Part shown: positions 51,584 through 60,255 of the stretch, one piece after another
How positions within the stretch are numbered: position 1 is the first letter of the stretch
How the letters are laid out: the number at the start of each line of letters is the position of its first letter
Assembly: GCA_002307185.1 (NCBI GenBank)
Contig: DBTT01000018.1
Span: 1 to 64,000, forward strand
DNA from: Bacteroidales bacterium UBA1309
GTDB lineage: Bacteria; Bacteroidota; Bacteroidia; Bacteroidales; Dysgonomonadaceae
DNA: 64,000 bases
Direction: 5' to 3'
Notes under the pieces: model-generated
What the model was told of the DNA's origin: nothing
Databases searched by the model: none
Seen by the model: only the letters and a program-made list of their open reading frames with translations
Position numbers and translations under genes: made by a program

Positions 51584-52642
51584 TTAATTCCAATATGTAA
51601 TTTCTCCATCTCCATTAGTATCATCTTGATTATTGCTTGCGTTGGACCTCTCATAGTATTCTAAAAAGTCTGGATCAAGATCGCATAACTCAAATGCAGA
51701 TATAATTCTATCTGCTTGAACGTTAATTATTCCTCCGGTAACAGGGTCATAACATGCAAATGTTGTTATTGTATTATTTTCAACTTGTGCTCCAATAATA
51801 GCAACGGCATGAGTTTCATTCACTGTTACGGTATTTCCATTATCGTCTTTAATTGACATTTGATTTCCTGTGGCATAGTGAGCAAACAATGGATTCCCAT
51901 TATTCAGGGCATTTGCAATATCTTGGAAAGATACCAAATTATTAGTTTCAAAAAATAGATTCACTGCATTTTCGGCTTCTTGGACACTAAGTCCATTTAA
52001 TAAATGTCCATAAGAAGCAACATTGGAATTCGCAATATAGCGAATGACATCGTTTATACCGTTGCTTTCATTAATTCCCATATATTTAAGGACTTGCGTG
52101 ATTACTTCTGAAACGCACATTCCTGTCCCCCCAAGTTGAGGTTGTCCACCAACTGGAAATTCAGTGAGATCGTGTGGGTTGCCATATGCTGTATTATCTG
52201 CTTCGCCGTTGCCACCAGTTGTAGGATTCCCGTTTTGTGGCGGGTTTGCATGATCCTGTTCCCAGTCGGAGTTGTCTTCCCGGTGGTCATCGGCATCATT
52301 GTCATTGCCATCGCTGGTGCCGTCATCGCCTTGGTCTCCATTTCCCGGGTTATTTCCGTCTTGGTCGGAAGAACCATTGTCCGTATCATCATTCTGGTCG
52401 GACGGATCATTGTTTCCAGAGCCACCATCCGGATTCTCCGGACGAATTTCAACTTCATCCAGCACTCCGCCGTTTTTCGGAGGATCGATATGCCAATTAC
52501 CTTCCGAGTCCTGCCACCAACCATAAGATTCAGGTGAGAATGGCGGATCACCATATCCGCCGTTTCCACCAAACAGTTTGCGCGATTCCAGCACGTCGAT
52601 AACGGGAATGCTGATGTTCAAGTCTTTTAATTGCTTTTTCAT
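51584..52642 (-). CDS. GG-leader cargo with papain/C39-like domain (cargo 1)
   Basis: A 352-residue predicted export substrate. Residues 1-26 are the leader MKKQLKDLNISIPVIDVLES then RKLFGG, to be cut after Gly26. Next is an Asp/Asn/Gly-rich acidic linker (about 70-150), then a predicted cysteine-protease-like domain: Cys176 in TGMCVSEVITQ, His278 in ETHAVAIIGA, Asp299 in CYDPVTGG. This is the Cys-His-Asp order of the papain/C39 fold. The C-terminus ends with DTNGDGEITYWN, an EF-hand/dockerin-like calcium loop. The Cys-His-Asp reading is by eye; activity is unproven. Its first 100 codons are nearly identical to those of cargo 2. Confidence 0.7.
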   Translation of the reverse strand: MKKQLKDLNISIPVIDVLESRKLFGGNGGYGDPPFSPESYGWWQDSEGNWHIDPPKNGGVLDEVEIRPENPDGGSGNNDPSDQNDDTDNGSSDQDGNNPGNGDQGDDGTSDGNDNDADDHREDNSDWEQDHANPPQNGNPTTGGNGEADNTAYGNPHDLTEFPVGGQPQLGGTGMCVSEVITQVLKYMGINESNGINDVIRYIANSNVASYGHLLNGLSVQEAENAVNLFFETNNLVSFQDIANALNNGNPLFAHYATGNQMSIKDDNGNTVTVNETHAVAIIGAQVENNTITTFACYDPVTGGIINVQADRIISAFELCDLDPDFLEYYERSNASNNQDDTNGDGEITYWN

Positions 52643-52657
52643 AGTTTTGTAGTGAGT

Positions 52658-53338
52658 TTATTTAGTTTTTTTCAGGAAAGGTATCCAGTCAAATTCTCTT
52701 TTGGGAACATAAGTCCTTTTTTTATAGATATCCACATAATACTTTCTTGAAAAGAACAGATACTCTATCATTTCCCGAAGGGAATGAAATTCAGCATTAT
52801 AATAGAAGTCGTGGACAATATATTCGTCTTTTTTGTCTTCTATGCGTTTGTATGCCACCACCCTGCGGCGTCCCCTGTCGTTCGGGAAAAATGTGATCGC
52901 AAACATATTGGGCTTGATTTTAATATTCCTTTGTAGAAAATCGAAATTTTCACAAAGCATCCGATAGTTCAACTCTTCATTTTTTGCTATTTGCAAGTTT
53001 CCTTCAGGTTCCTGCCAAATAAAAAGCCTGGATACAGAGGGGAAATAGATAAAAAAAAGATTCTTATCCACATTGTATTTCAAACGACCGGAAACCGTGT
53101 CTGGCCATATCTCCAATTGGTTTATCACAAGGGCATCATCCAAGTCTGTGTCTGGGATGTCTTTCACATCTTTGAAATACCTAAACGAAGGGGTATTTTT
53201 CCAATTTTCGAGCCTTGACCGGAGTAATTCCATATTGGGTTTCACGATCATGGAATCTGAAATTTCTGGAATGACCTGGGACTTCACGCTCAGGCACAAG
53301 CACAACAAGAGTTGTAAGAATAAAATATTTTTTTTCAT
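52658..53338 (-). CDS. secreted partner protein, paralogue family A (copy 3)
   Basis: A 226-residue protein with a signal peptide (KKNILFLQLLLCLCLSVKSQ). It resembles the two proteins encoded downstream: LEIWPDTVSGRLKYNVDKNL, LFFIYFPSVSRLFIW, FPNDRGRRRVVAYKRI and the C-terminal EYLFFSRKYYVDIYKKRTY. It lies directly after cargo 2 in the direction of transcription, so each of these cargo genes has a copy of this family beside it. Unknown function. Confidence 0.65.
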   Translation of the reverse strand: MKKNILFLQLLLCLCLSVKSQVIPEISDSMIVKPNMELLRSRLENWKNTPSFRYFKDVKDIPDTDLDDALVINQLEIWPDTVSGRLKYNVDKNLFFIYFPSVSRLFIWQEPEGNLQIAKNEELNYRMLCENFDFLQRNIKIKPNMFAITFFPNDRGRRRVVAYKRIEDKKDEYIVHDFYYNAEFHSLREMIEYLFFSRKYYVDIYKKRTYVPKREFDWIPFLKKTK

Positions 53339-53518
53339 CCGATTAAATTTGACTGTTTAGCGGGATTAAAACGACATTAGCTGTTAGGGAAAGTCCCATG
53401 ATTTGTGAAACAGAGGCTTTGATGATTGAATAAAAATCACATTCTGTCCCATACATCAAACAAATATAATTTTTTTATATGTGGGAGAACCTCTTATCCG
53501 AAGTAATCGGAACCCGAA

Positions 53519-54592
53519 TCATTCGGATCTCGATGTTCCGACCGACTGGTTTGTCTCATCCTTAGCCCGTTCCAGGCACTCCAAATAATCCCTGTCCAGG
53601 TCTGTTATCTCCACTGCATGATACAAATTGGTGCCATTTGGGTAAAAAACGGAATTATTACTTGTCGTCGTGATTCCCAAGGCTGGATCAAACCAACTGT
53701 AATTGCCATTGCCATCGTTTCCGATGATTACCACGGCATGTGGTCCACGGCCTTCAACCACAATCATTCCGAAAACAGGATTGTGGTTCTTTTCTATTAT
53801 ATTGGTAATTAAATTGAAATTGTCTTTTTTATCCTGTTCTGTTTGCGATATGCTATTCTGTTCATAGTTAATTGTAAACTTTGTATCAAGCTTATTGATG
53901 TCAAAAAACAAGTCAAGTGCAGAAATCGTTTCAGGCGGATTCAATCCAATAGTGTTGAGTTTTTCTATGGTGAAATCGCCATGTTGTATCAGATATTCTT
54001 TTGTGCCTTTTGCATTAATATCGCTGGTCATTTGTGCTTTGAAATACTCCAAAATCTCATTAATGGCAAAGGTCACGCAGCTATTACTAGATAAATTATC
54101 GGGGGCAGCACCCCATTCGTGCGATGATAAATTATGTGGATTTCCGATCATACCTGTACTACCGCCATCCCCACCAGAATATCCTGTTCCCCCTCCGTTG
54201 GGCTGGTTGTTTGCGTTATCCTGATCCCAATCAGAGTTGTCTTCCCGCTGGTCATTTGCATCGTTGGTGCCGTCATCGTCTTGGCCTCCATTTCCCGGGT
54301 TATTTCCGTCTTGGTCGGAAGAACCATTGTCCGGATCATCATTCTGGTCGGACGGATCATTGTTACCAGAACCACCATCCGGATTGTCCGGACGAATTTC
54401 AACTTCATCCAGCACTCCGCCGTTTGTCGGAGGATCGACATGCCAATTACCTTCCGAATCCTGCCACCAACCATAAGATTCAGAGGAGAATGGTGGATCA
54501 CCATATCCGCCGTTTCCGCCAAAAAGTTTGCGCGATTCCAGTACGTCGATAACGGGAATGCTGATGTTCAAGTCTTTTAATTGTTTGTTCAT
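53519..54592 (-). CDS. GG-leader cargo with papain/C39-like domain (cargo 2)
   Basis: A 357-residue predicted export substrate. Leader residues 1-26 differ from cargo 1 at one position (MNKQ for MKKQ). The acidic linker (about 70-150) carries DQNDDPDNGSSDQDGNNPGN. The C-terminal domain places Cys172 in SNSCVTFAINE, His285 in GRGPHAVVIIG and Asp302 in WFDPALG, again a Cys-His-Asp set. The catalytic half is only distantly similar to that of cargo 1, while the leader-linker half is near-identical. This indicates domain shuffling or gene conversion. Target of the C39 exporter by leader type. Confidence 0.7.
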   Translation of the reverse strand: MNKQLKDLNISIPVIDVLESRKLFGGNGGYGDPPFSSESYGWWQDSEGNWHVDPPTNGGVLDEVEIRPDNPDGGSGNNDPSDQNDDPDNGSSDQDGNNPGNGGQDDDGTNDANDQREDNSDWDQDNANNQPNGGGTGYSGGDGGSTGMIGNPHNLSSHEWGAAPDNLSSNSCVTFAINEILEYFKAQMTSDINAKGTKEYLIQHGDFTIEKLNTIGLNPPETISALDLFFDINKLDTKFTINYEQNSISQTEQDKKDNFNLITNIIEKNHNPVFGMIVVEGRGPHAVVIIGNDGNGNYSWFDPALGITTTSNNSVFYPNGTNLYHAVEITDLDRDYLECLERAKDETNQSVGTSRSE

Positions 54593-54652
54593 CTTTTCAC
54601 AGAGAGTTTATTTAATTTTTTCCAGGCTTATTTATTATCAGTCGGCGTTATA

Positions 54653-55087
54653 CTATTCTTTCTTAACAACCCTCTTCTTTGTGAGGCGCAACTTCTCGTC
54701 CCGTTGAATCTGGATATTGTCAAGATCGGAAAAATCCGCACAGTTAGTTCTGGGGACAAAAGCATACGATACCAGTTCGCCCCCTTTTTCAAAGATAAGC
54801 GTGCAGTAGCCTTCATCACCAAATGCACTACTTTTTATATCCGATTTTATAGCATCATCCATTTTTATTTTGTCAACGCCAGCCGTATTGTAGGGGCCAA
54901 TAACTAGTGCAGCGTCCCAATTGTCAGCAATGTTGATCTGAGAGAGGGTAAAGACCTGATTTTCGTGAATCAATGCAAACCTGTTATGGAGATCTATCTT
55001 TTTTGATCCGCTGAAATTTTTCACGCAAACCAACGCTAAAACAAGTGCTATCCCGAATAAAATAATGGCAACTTTTTTTCTTTTCAT
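54653..55087 (-). CDS. membrane-anchored small protein in cargo cluster
   Basis: From the ATG at 55087 this is 144 residues with one N-terminal membrane segment (KKVAIILFGIALVLALVCV) and an extracytoplasmic domain (NRFALIHENQVFTLSQINIA, DEGYCTLIFEKGGELVSYAF). No family is recognised. An upstream in-frame ATG would add ten residues. It lies between the 333-residue protein and cargo 2, and by position is a partner of cargo 3 or 2. Confidence 0.55.
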   Translation of the reverse strand: MKRKKVAIILFGIALVLALVCVKNFSGSKKIDLHNRFALIHENQVFTLSQINIADNWDAALVIGPYNTAGVDKIKMDDAIKSDIKSSAFGDEGYCTLIFEKGGELVSYAFVPRTNCADFSDLDNIQIQRDEKLRLTKKRVVKKE

Positions 55088-55154
55088 TCCCGATCTATTA
55101 TTATATTTTGCGAACAACTCCCTTATAGCTCCCGGGGTTTACTATATTGCTGAT

Positions 55155-56156
55155 TTACTTATCCACTCCAAACACTTGGCTTTGTATCCTTTCCAAAAAT
55201 TCGATATCGCTATAATAAATAAAGTTCGAGCTTTTTTCTTGCGACCGCTTCTTTTTGTCTAAACGGCATAGCTGCCAAAAGCAAGTGTTTCTCAATTGGG
55301 CTTGTTGCTTTATCCGGAACATCACATTCTCGAACTCATTTCTCACCAGTATTTGCGAAAGAATCTTTTCCGGACTTCTACCGATCAAACAATTATCAGC
55401 GTCCGGCTGATGGTCATAGTATTTGTAGATCATCTTGGCTTTATCGAGGTTTTCCCCTCCCGCAAAATAATCCCGGACAATCGCTGCTTGTGCATCCGAC
55501 AAGACGACGCTTTTTCTGATAAAGTTCAAAAACTTCTGCACCGCAACTTCCTTGTTGCTATTGCTTTGATCTCCATAGAAAGTATAGTCCTCCCGCAAGA
55601 CATCGATAGCCCTCTGTTCGTCGATTTCTTTGCCCAAACCATTGCTTTGGTTTTCATAGTAAAGTAAATTCGAATATCGCTCAAGTTGCTTTTCCCGGAA
55701 CTTATCTATCGACCCGTATTCTACTTGCAGCAATCCGGTCAGCTCATACTTTGTGGTGTCGTGTCCTCGGAAAAAAAACATTTTCCCGTTTTCTAAAACG
55801 CCGTAATATTTAGGCGGATAGAAACCATCGAACCGATCGTGCTTGTCAATATCGAATGAAAGGAAGAATATGGAGTCTTTCGACACAATGTTCTTCGGCA
55901 AATAGCTTTTAAAGAAGGAGTCATCATCCTTAAATTTTTCCCGCCTTTCCCCAAGAAACAAAGTGTAGCGATCCCCGCTTATTTCCAAATAATTAGAATT
56001 AGGTGTGATTGAAAATGCCGTCTCGACAAGCTCATCAAACTTATCAGGGGAATACTTGATTAGGGGAATAATCTTTGCAGTATCGGAGGCAATTGCAGCA
56101 GGATTTATGCAAATAGCTATAAGTAAAGCAAATGAATACAATATATATTTATTCAT
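55155..56156 (-). CDS. secreted protein of unknown function in cargo cluster
   Basis: A 333-residue protein with a signal peptide (NKYILYSFALLIAICINPAA). The mature protein has RYTLFLGERREKFKDDDSFF, FLSFDIDKHDRFDGFYPPKY and a C-terminal helical part (AQAAIVRDYFAGGENLDKAK). It differs from family A partners. It starts 12 bp after the cargo 3 stop, so the two are likely co-expressed. It is a candidate immunity, processing or surface-partner protein; unrecognised. Confidence 0.6.
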   Translation of the reverse strand: MNKYILYSFALLIAICINPAAIASDTAKIIPLIKYSPDKFDELVETAFSITPNSNYLEISGDRYTLFLGERREKFKDDDSFFKSYLPKNIVSKDSIFFLSFDIDKHDRFDGFYPPKYYGVLENGKMFFFRGHDTTKYELTGLLQVEYGSIDKFREKQLERYSNLLYYENQSNGLGKEIDEQRAIDVLREDYTFYGDQSNSNKEVAVQKFLNFIRKSVVLSDAQAAIVRDYFAGGENLDKAKMIYKYYDHQPDADNCLIGRSPEKILSQILVRNEFENVMFRIKQQAQLRNTCFWQLCRLDKKKRSQEKSSNFIYYSDIEFLERIQSQVFGVDK

Positions 56157-56168
56157 AGTAAACGTTTT

Positions 56169-56846
56169 TTATTTTAAATCCGTGACAACCCAAGAATCCC
56201 AAACATCCCACTTGTCGATTGTTCCAGTTTCGCCAGTGACAGGATCCCAATAGGTAAATTTATTAATATCATCCTCGTCAACGCCTGTCAAAACAACGGC
56301 ATGCTCAAGCGTATCATTGTTATCTAAATCGACACGCGCTACCGCATACTGCCCATTGTCAAAAGCTTCATAAAGCGCGCTAGTATCTTTGGCAGATGCT
56401 CCTTCGAAGAAATATTCACAAATTTTTTCAAAATCAGAAGAGTTTAATTTATACCCACCCTCTGATTTTTCATAATTTTTATCCAAATATTCTTTGACCT
56501 TTCCTGGATCAAGACTTTTCCCCAAATGACGTATTGCCTCCTCGATTGCACCGATTACGCATTCCCCATTTGCTACTGTTCTAGGCTCGCCATTGTCCGA
56601 GCTTAGTCCATCAGCGTCATTTGTATCTGAATCATTTTCCGGGTCATCCGAACTATAAAGATCATCATCAGGATACGGATCTTGTCCTCCATCCGACGGT
56701 GAATCAGGTTTTACCACAACTTCATCTATAGTTCCACCATCTAATGGCGGATCACCATATCCGCCGTTTCCACCAAACAGCTTGCGTGATTCCAGGACAT
56801 CTATAACCGGAATGCTTATGTTCAGGTCTTTTAATTGTTTTTTCAT
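56169..56846 (-). CDS. GG-leader cargo with papain/C39-like domain (cargo 3)
   Basis: A 225-residue predicted export substrate, first gene of the series. The leader MKKQLKDLNISIPVIDVLES then RKLFGG is identical to that of cargo 1, with cleavage expected after Gly26. The linker is short and acidic (about 45-88). The domain has Cys96 in ANGECVIGAIEEA, His182 in LEHAVVLTG and Asp201 in YWDPVTGE. The compact size makes this the best member for testing the fold. The upstream 57000 region contains an in-frame tail (VDKLEEMPTNQLIQLMKKKL) of some older gene but nothing else. Confidence 0.7.
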   Translation of the reverse strand: MKKQLKDLNISIPVIDVLESRKLFGGNGGYGDPPLDGGTIDEVVVKPDSPSDGGQDPYPDDDLYSSDDPENDSDTNDADGLSSDNGEPRTVANGECVIGAIEEAIRHLGKSLDPGKVKEYLDKNYEKSEGGYKLNSSDFEKICEYFFEGASAKDTSALYEAFDNGQYAVARVDLDNNDTLEHAVVLTGVDEDDINKFTYWDPVTGETGTIDKWDVWDSWVVTDLK

Positions 56847-57126
56847 AGCTTATGTTTTTGTTAAAATAATAATTGTTTCACTCTTTTCGAAGAAAAAATG
56901 TAGAATCCATCAAGATCGATTGGTAATACACACATTTTTACTATCTCAAAAATTCATTTATCATAATTTTTTTTTCATCAGTTGGATCAACTGGTTTGTA
57001 GGCATCTCTTCTAATTTATCAACAGCAATCCTTGCTATCCTCCTATCGTATCCCCCCCAATAGCAACCCCTTATAGCCGGCAATCACGCTATCTGATCGC
57101 CAGCTATCGGGCGATTCTATAGGAAG

Positions 57127-57870
57127 CTACACCGTAAGCACATAGTCGAAGGTATAAGTCCGCGGCTCTTTCAACAATTGTGTGGCTGTTGAAAACTGCG
57201 TGGTCACACTCAACTTGTAGTCGCCTTCGGGCAGGGTGGATGGCACGATGAAGGTGATTTTCGAAGGATCGTTGATAGCGATCGAGTTGGCGGGAATCAT
57301 CGTCACCGTGTTGTCGGCCTGGTTGGTCAGGCTGATGCCGTTGGCGGGGTTGTCGCCGGCGATCTTGATCTTGGTGCCGGTCATGTTCACCGCCCCGCCG
57401 GGAGTCAGTTTCGCATTTTCCTCGCCCGAGGCCACGTCTATCACCGAATTGATGAAAGTTCCCGAGGAAGCCATGCCCCGCACGTTGACCGAAACGGCAC
57501 GTACCTGCGTGCGTAGCGCGGAAGTGGGCGTCGCCTTCACGTAGAGGCTTTGCTTGGCGCTGTCCCATTGAGCGTTGTCGCCGTAGAACACGCCCGTGAC
57601 GCCCAGGCTGTAGTATCCCAGCCCGAACTCCACCGACGCTCCGTTGCAAAGCTGTTCGGCGGCAATGTCACGCAGGATTTCGAAAGAGGACTTCAGGGTG
57701 ACGGCATTCAGGTCGGTGCGCCGGTTGACGGCGATTGCCACAACGTCGTCTATCTTCAATGATTTGGAGGTGAGGACGCGTCCGCTACGGTCGTCCTTGC
57801 GGTCTGTGATGGGGAGATCATAGAGTTCGACCACCACGCTGTTTTTTTCGTCTGTTGTTGCCATAGTCAT
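57127..57870 (-). CDS. HU-like DNA-binding protein with C-terminal DUF4469 domain
   Basis: The 247-residue protein has an N-terminal HU/IHF-related domain (about 20-125: SGRVLTSKSLKIDDVVAIAV, LNAVTLKSSFEILRDIAAEQ, GASVEFGLGYYSLGVTGVFY). A C-terminal immunoglobulin-like DUF4469 domain follows (about 130-245: AKLTPGGAVNMTGTKIKIAG, SKITFIVPSTLPEGDYKLSV). This architecture is common in Bacteroidetes, with unclear function. It has no signal peptide. Base composition is more GC-rich than the AT-rich cargo genes beside it, so the accessory segment probably ends before it. Confidence 0.8.
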   Translation of the reverse strand: MTMATTDEKNSVVVELYDLPITDRKDDRSGRVLTSKSLKIDDVVAIAVNRRTDLNAVTLKSSFEILRDIAAEQLCNGASVEFGLGYYSLGVTGVFYGDNAQWDSAKQSLYVKATPTSALRTQVRAVSVNVRGMASSGTFINSVIDVASGEENAKLTPGGAVNMTGTKIKIAGDNPANGISLTNQADNTVTMIPANSIAINDPSKITFIVPSTLPEGDYKLSVTTQFSTATQLLKEPRTYTFDYVLTV

Positions 57871-58495
57871 TTTAAAATTTAAGAATTTGTAAATGCGTCA
57901 ATCTGTAAATTCGTTGATTTGTAAATTTGGCGTACCTCAACCCCATTTGAAGAGCGGCAAAACCACCCAACAATTTACTTGCATACTTGGGGTGCGACTT
58001 AAAGTCGCATCCCAAGCAAGAGGATCTATCATTAGTAGAAAAGATTTAATTGGCAGTTTCTTCATATGTATATATTGTTTAAGCAAAAAAGAAAAATCTA
58101 TATCTAAGAAGCTGATGACTGTTAACTGTTTCCACTTGCAATATTATACAAAAGAATCTGGACAATTATTAATAAAGTTCTCATTTTTTGAAGGGCTAAA
58201 TTTCATCAATTAACCACTTTTTAAGATTAAAAAAGAGCTTTTCGTGAGACGAATTTAACCTAAAACCATAGAAATATGAGCGTGAATCACATAAAGTGGC
58301 TTAAAAACCATATTTCGAACATCTAATAAAAAGTTCACAATTGAAGAAGCCGTTAGATTTTTGTGAAACATCTGTGAGAATTTTATGAAATGATTAAGTT
58401 TTTTTATGATTCCGAAAAATACGATAAAATGCACTGCCGAGGTCACTCAAAGCCATCCCGCCAGTAAAAATGGGGTAATGCGAGAGGAAATCAAT
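57871..58495. other. non-coding interval
   Basis: This AT-rich stretch begins with a tract of degenerate AATTTGTAAATTCG-type repeats near 57880-57930 of the sort also seen before rlmB (62950-63000) and ridA (63790-63830). No open frame with recognisable similarity is found on either strand. Confidence 0.5.
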
Positions 58496-58535
58496 AAAAA
58501 TGGTTAGACGACTCAAAATCATCCAACCATTTTTT
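58496..58535 (-). terminator. hairpin downstream of GG-peptide gene
   Basis: AAAAATGGTT (58496-58505) and AACCATTTTTT (58525-58535) form a stem with a 19-base loop and T-runs on either strand. It lies 60 bp past the stop of the small peptide gene on the minus strand and is a plausible terminator for it. Confidence 0.55.
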
Positions 58536-58594
58536 ACTGTTGTTTTTCAATTAGGGAATACGAATCAACTAAAGTTTATAATAAGGGAAATGGC

Positions 58595-58726
58595 TTATCT
58601 TATCCACACCTTTTGAAGTTCACCCTTTGAATTGGTGTAAGTCAACCAATAGCCTCCTCCATTTATTTTCTTCAATTGTTCCTGGCTTAACACTTCGTAA
58701 TCTTTTTCTTTCTTCTTTTCTTTCAT
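58595..58726 (-). CDS. 43-aa double-glycine leader peptide (bacteriocin-like precursor)
   Basis: A short gene on the minus strand encodes a charged N-terminus (MKEKKKEKDYEV), the leader signature LSQEQLKKINGG, and a core of 19 residues (GYWLTYTNSKGELQKVWIR). The LSxExLKxINGG pattern is that of Bacteroidetes GG-type peptide precursors, which C39 ABC exporters trim after the second Gly. The core has two Trp and two Tyr, no Cys, and net positive charge. A hairpin terminator follows. No biosynthetic enzyme is adjacent; the histidine kinase/regulator genes start 150 bp away on the other strand. Export by the 46297-48504 transporter is possible but inferred. Confidence 0.7.
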   Translation of the reverse strand: MKEKKKEKDYEVLSQEQLKKINGGGYWLTYTNSKGELQKVWIR

Positions 58727-58845
58727 GACATCTACTGTTTTTTTAATTATAGATGCAATAATATTATGCTGATTTTATCAGACCGTTATTAATAAAATAT
58801 TTACAATTTGAATGCCCCGATCTAACACATTAACAATATTTTTTC

Positions 58846-58853
58846 TACTTTTG
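58846..58853 (+). promoter_or_regulatory. -7 promoter box (TACTTTTG) of histidine kinase gene
   Basis: TACTTTTG fits TAnnTTTG and is 24 bp before the ATG at 58878. It shows that an upstream in-frame ATG at 58812 cannot be the main start. Confidence 0.55.
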
Positions 58854-58877
58854 AACATAATTTATGAAAAACAACTT

Positions 58878-60224
58878 ATGTCGAACAAAGATTTCTTATA
58901 CATCGTCATTACATCTCTTGGGCTGATATTATTAGCGCAGGCCTATTTAATATCTGACTATTTCAATACAACTAGGTATGGACTTCAAAAAGAATCGAAT
59001 GTTATTCTGAAAGAAACATTTCATCGAGATTTGAATAGACGAGATAAATTATCACAACATATACTTGGGCAAGATACGATAACATATTCGCCTGAAATCA
59101 CGCATCAAAATAGGATTAACGTCGATGCGCGGGAAAACAAGATGACGGATGATGATTTTGTCAATAATTTACACGTAATCATCAATATAGCTACCAGCCG
59201 CACAGTCCCGCTAAATATCCATCCGATGGATAGCCTTACCGAAACAATTCTTGAAGCCCACAAAATTCATTCGGATTTTATCATTGCCCGGATTGATTCC
59301 ACCGGAAAAGCAATAGAATCATCACGAGGGAAAAATAAAGCAGGCCTTTTTTCCATTTCTTCCGCACCCCTTTTGGTTAACCCCAAGAATTCCGAATCCC
59401 TCCAGCTCACCCTCATCAATCCTTTCGGGGTCATCGTGAAGCGGATGGCGCTGATGCTAATTTCCTCTTTTGCCTTTGCGATGATTTGCATACTTGCCTT
59501 CGTGAAGCTGATGAAGATACTTGCCCGGCAAAGGCAGTTGATGGAAGTGAAAAACGATTTCTTCGGAAGCACGGCACATGAACTGAAGCGGCCAGTAGCA
59601 CGGTTGCGGATGGCCATAGATAGCTTGGGGACGGAACGGGTGGATGCCAACCCGGAAAAAAAAGAACGCTACCTCGCCATATCGAAAGAGGCGGTGAATG
59701 AAATGGCCGATACGATCAATATGATCCTGACCCTCTCGCTGGCAGAAGAAGGGATCTTCGAACTTTCTATCTCCAAATTCGACTTGGCTTTGGTGATTCG
59801 TCAATTGAAGGAACAGTTTGTTTCCACCAGCCACAAACCGGTACACATCGACATTTCGGATTTGCCGGAGCAGCTTTTGGTGCAAGGGGATGAAACCCAC
59901 ATCCGCCAAACGATTGCCAACCTGATTGACAATGCCATCAAATATTCGGGAGAAGAAGTGGCCATCACGATACAAGCGGCGAGCGAAGTGCGAAATCTCC
60001 GGGTGACAATCATAGACAACGGCTTCGGCATCGCTCCCGAGAAGCAGGAACTTGTTTTTCAGAAATATGCCCGCGTGCATAGCAAGGAGGAATCAATATC
60101 CGGATTTGGTATTGGCCTCAGCTATGTGAAGGCTGTGATTGAGAAGCATGGCGGAAGCATATCGCTTTCGAGCAAACCCAACCAAGGGAGTGAATTTGCA
60201 TTCAGCTTGCCTGTTGGCGCATAA
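58878..60224 (+). CDS. sensor histidine kinase
   Basis: Membrane sensor of a two-component system, 448 residues from the ATG at 58878. One membrane helix near the N-terminus (FLYIVITSLGLILLAQAYLI), a periplasmic sensor of about 170 residues, a second helix (about 198-218, MALMLISSFAFAMICILAFV), then HisKA with the phospho-His in GSTAHELKRPVARLRMAI, and a HATPase domain (N-box LIDNAIKYSGEE, G1 DNGFGIAPEKQ, G2 GFGIGLSYVK). The response regulator gene follows 31 bp later. The signal sensed is unknown. Confidence 0.92.
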   Translation: MSNKDFLYIVITSLGLILLAQAYLISDYFNTTRYGLQKESNVILKETFHRDLNRRDKLSQHILGQDTITYSPEITHQNRINVDARENKMTDDDFVNNLHVIINIATSRTVPLNIHPMDSLTETILEAHKIHSDFIIARIDSTGKAIESSRGKNKAGLFSISSAPLLVNPKNSESLQLTLINPFGVIVKRMALMLISSFAFAMICILAFVKLMKILARQRQLMEVKNDFFGSTAHELKRPVARLRMAIDSLGTERVDANPEKKERYLAISKEAVNEMADTINMILTLSLAEEGIFELSISKFDLALVIRQLKEQFVSTSHKPVHIDISDLPEQLLVQGDETHIRQTIANLIDNAIKYSGEEVAITIQAASEVRNLRVTIIDNGFGIAPEKQELVFQKYARVHSKEESISGFGIGLSYVKAVIEKHGGSISLSSKPNQGSEFAFSLPVGA

Positions 60225-60255
60225 ATCTGGGAACACGTAATACGAAAAATACTTT

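Noticed and set aside
52136..52602. Plus-strand open frames of 84-133 aa opposite the cargo 1 and cargo 2 linkers (also 54124-54580)
   Set aside because: They mirror the low-complexity Asp/Asn/Gly codons of the real genes, occur in both copies only because the DNA is duplicated, and have no initiation signals.
56940..57063. Minus-strand peptide ending VDKLEEMPTNQLIQLMKKKL
   Set aside because: It looks like the tail of a lost gene, but it has no start codon or recognisable family, so I do not list it as a gene.
57893..58213. 106-aa plus-strand frame in the intergenic region
   Set aside because: It starts in a degenerate AATTTGTAA repeat, has no recognisable domain or promoter, and its composition looks non-coding.
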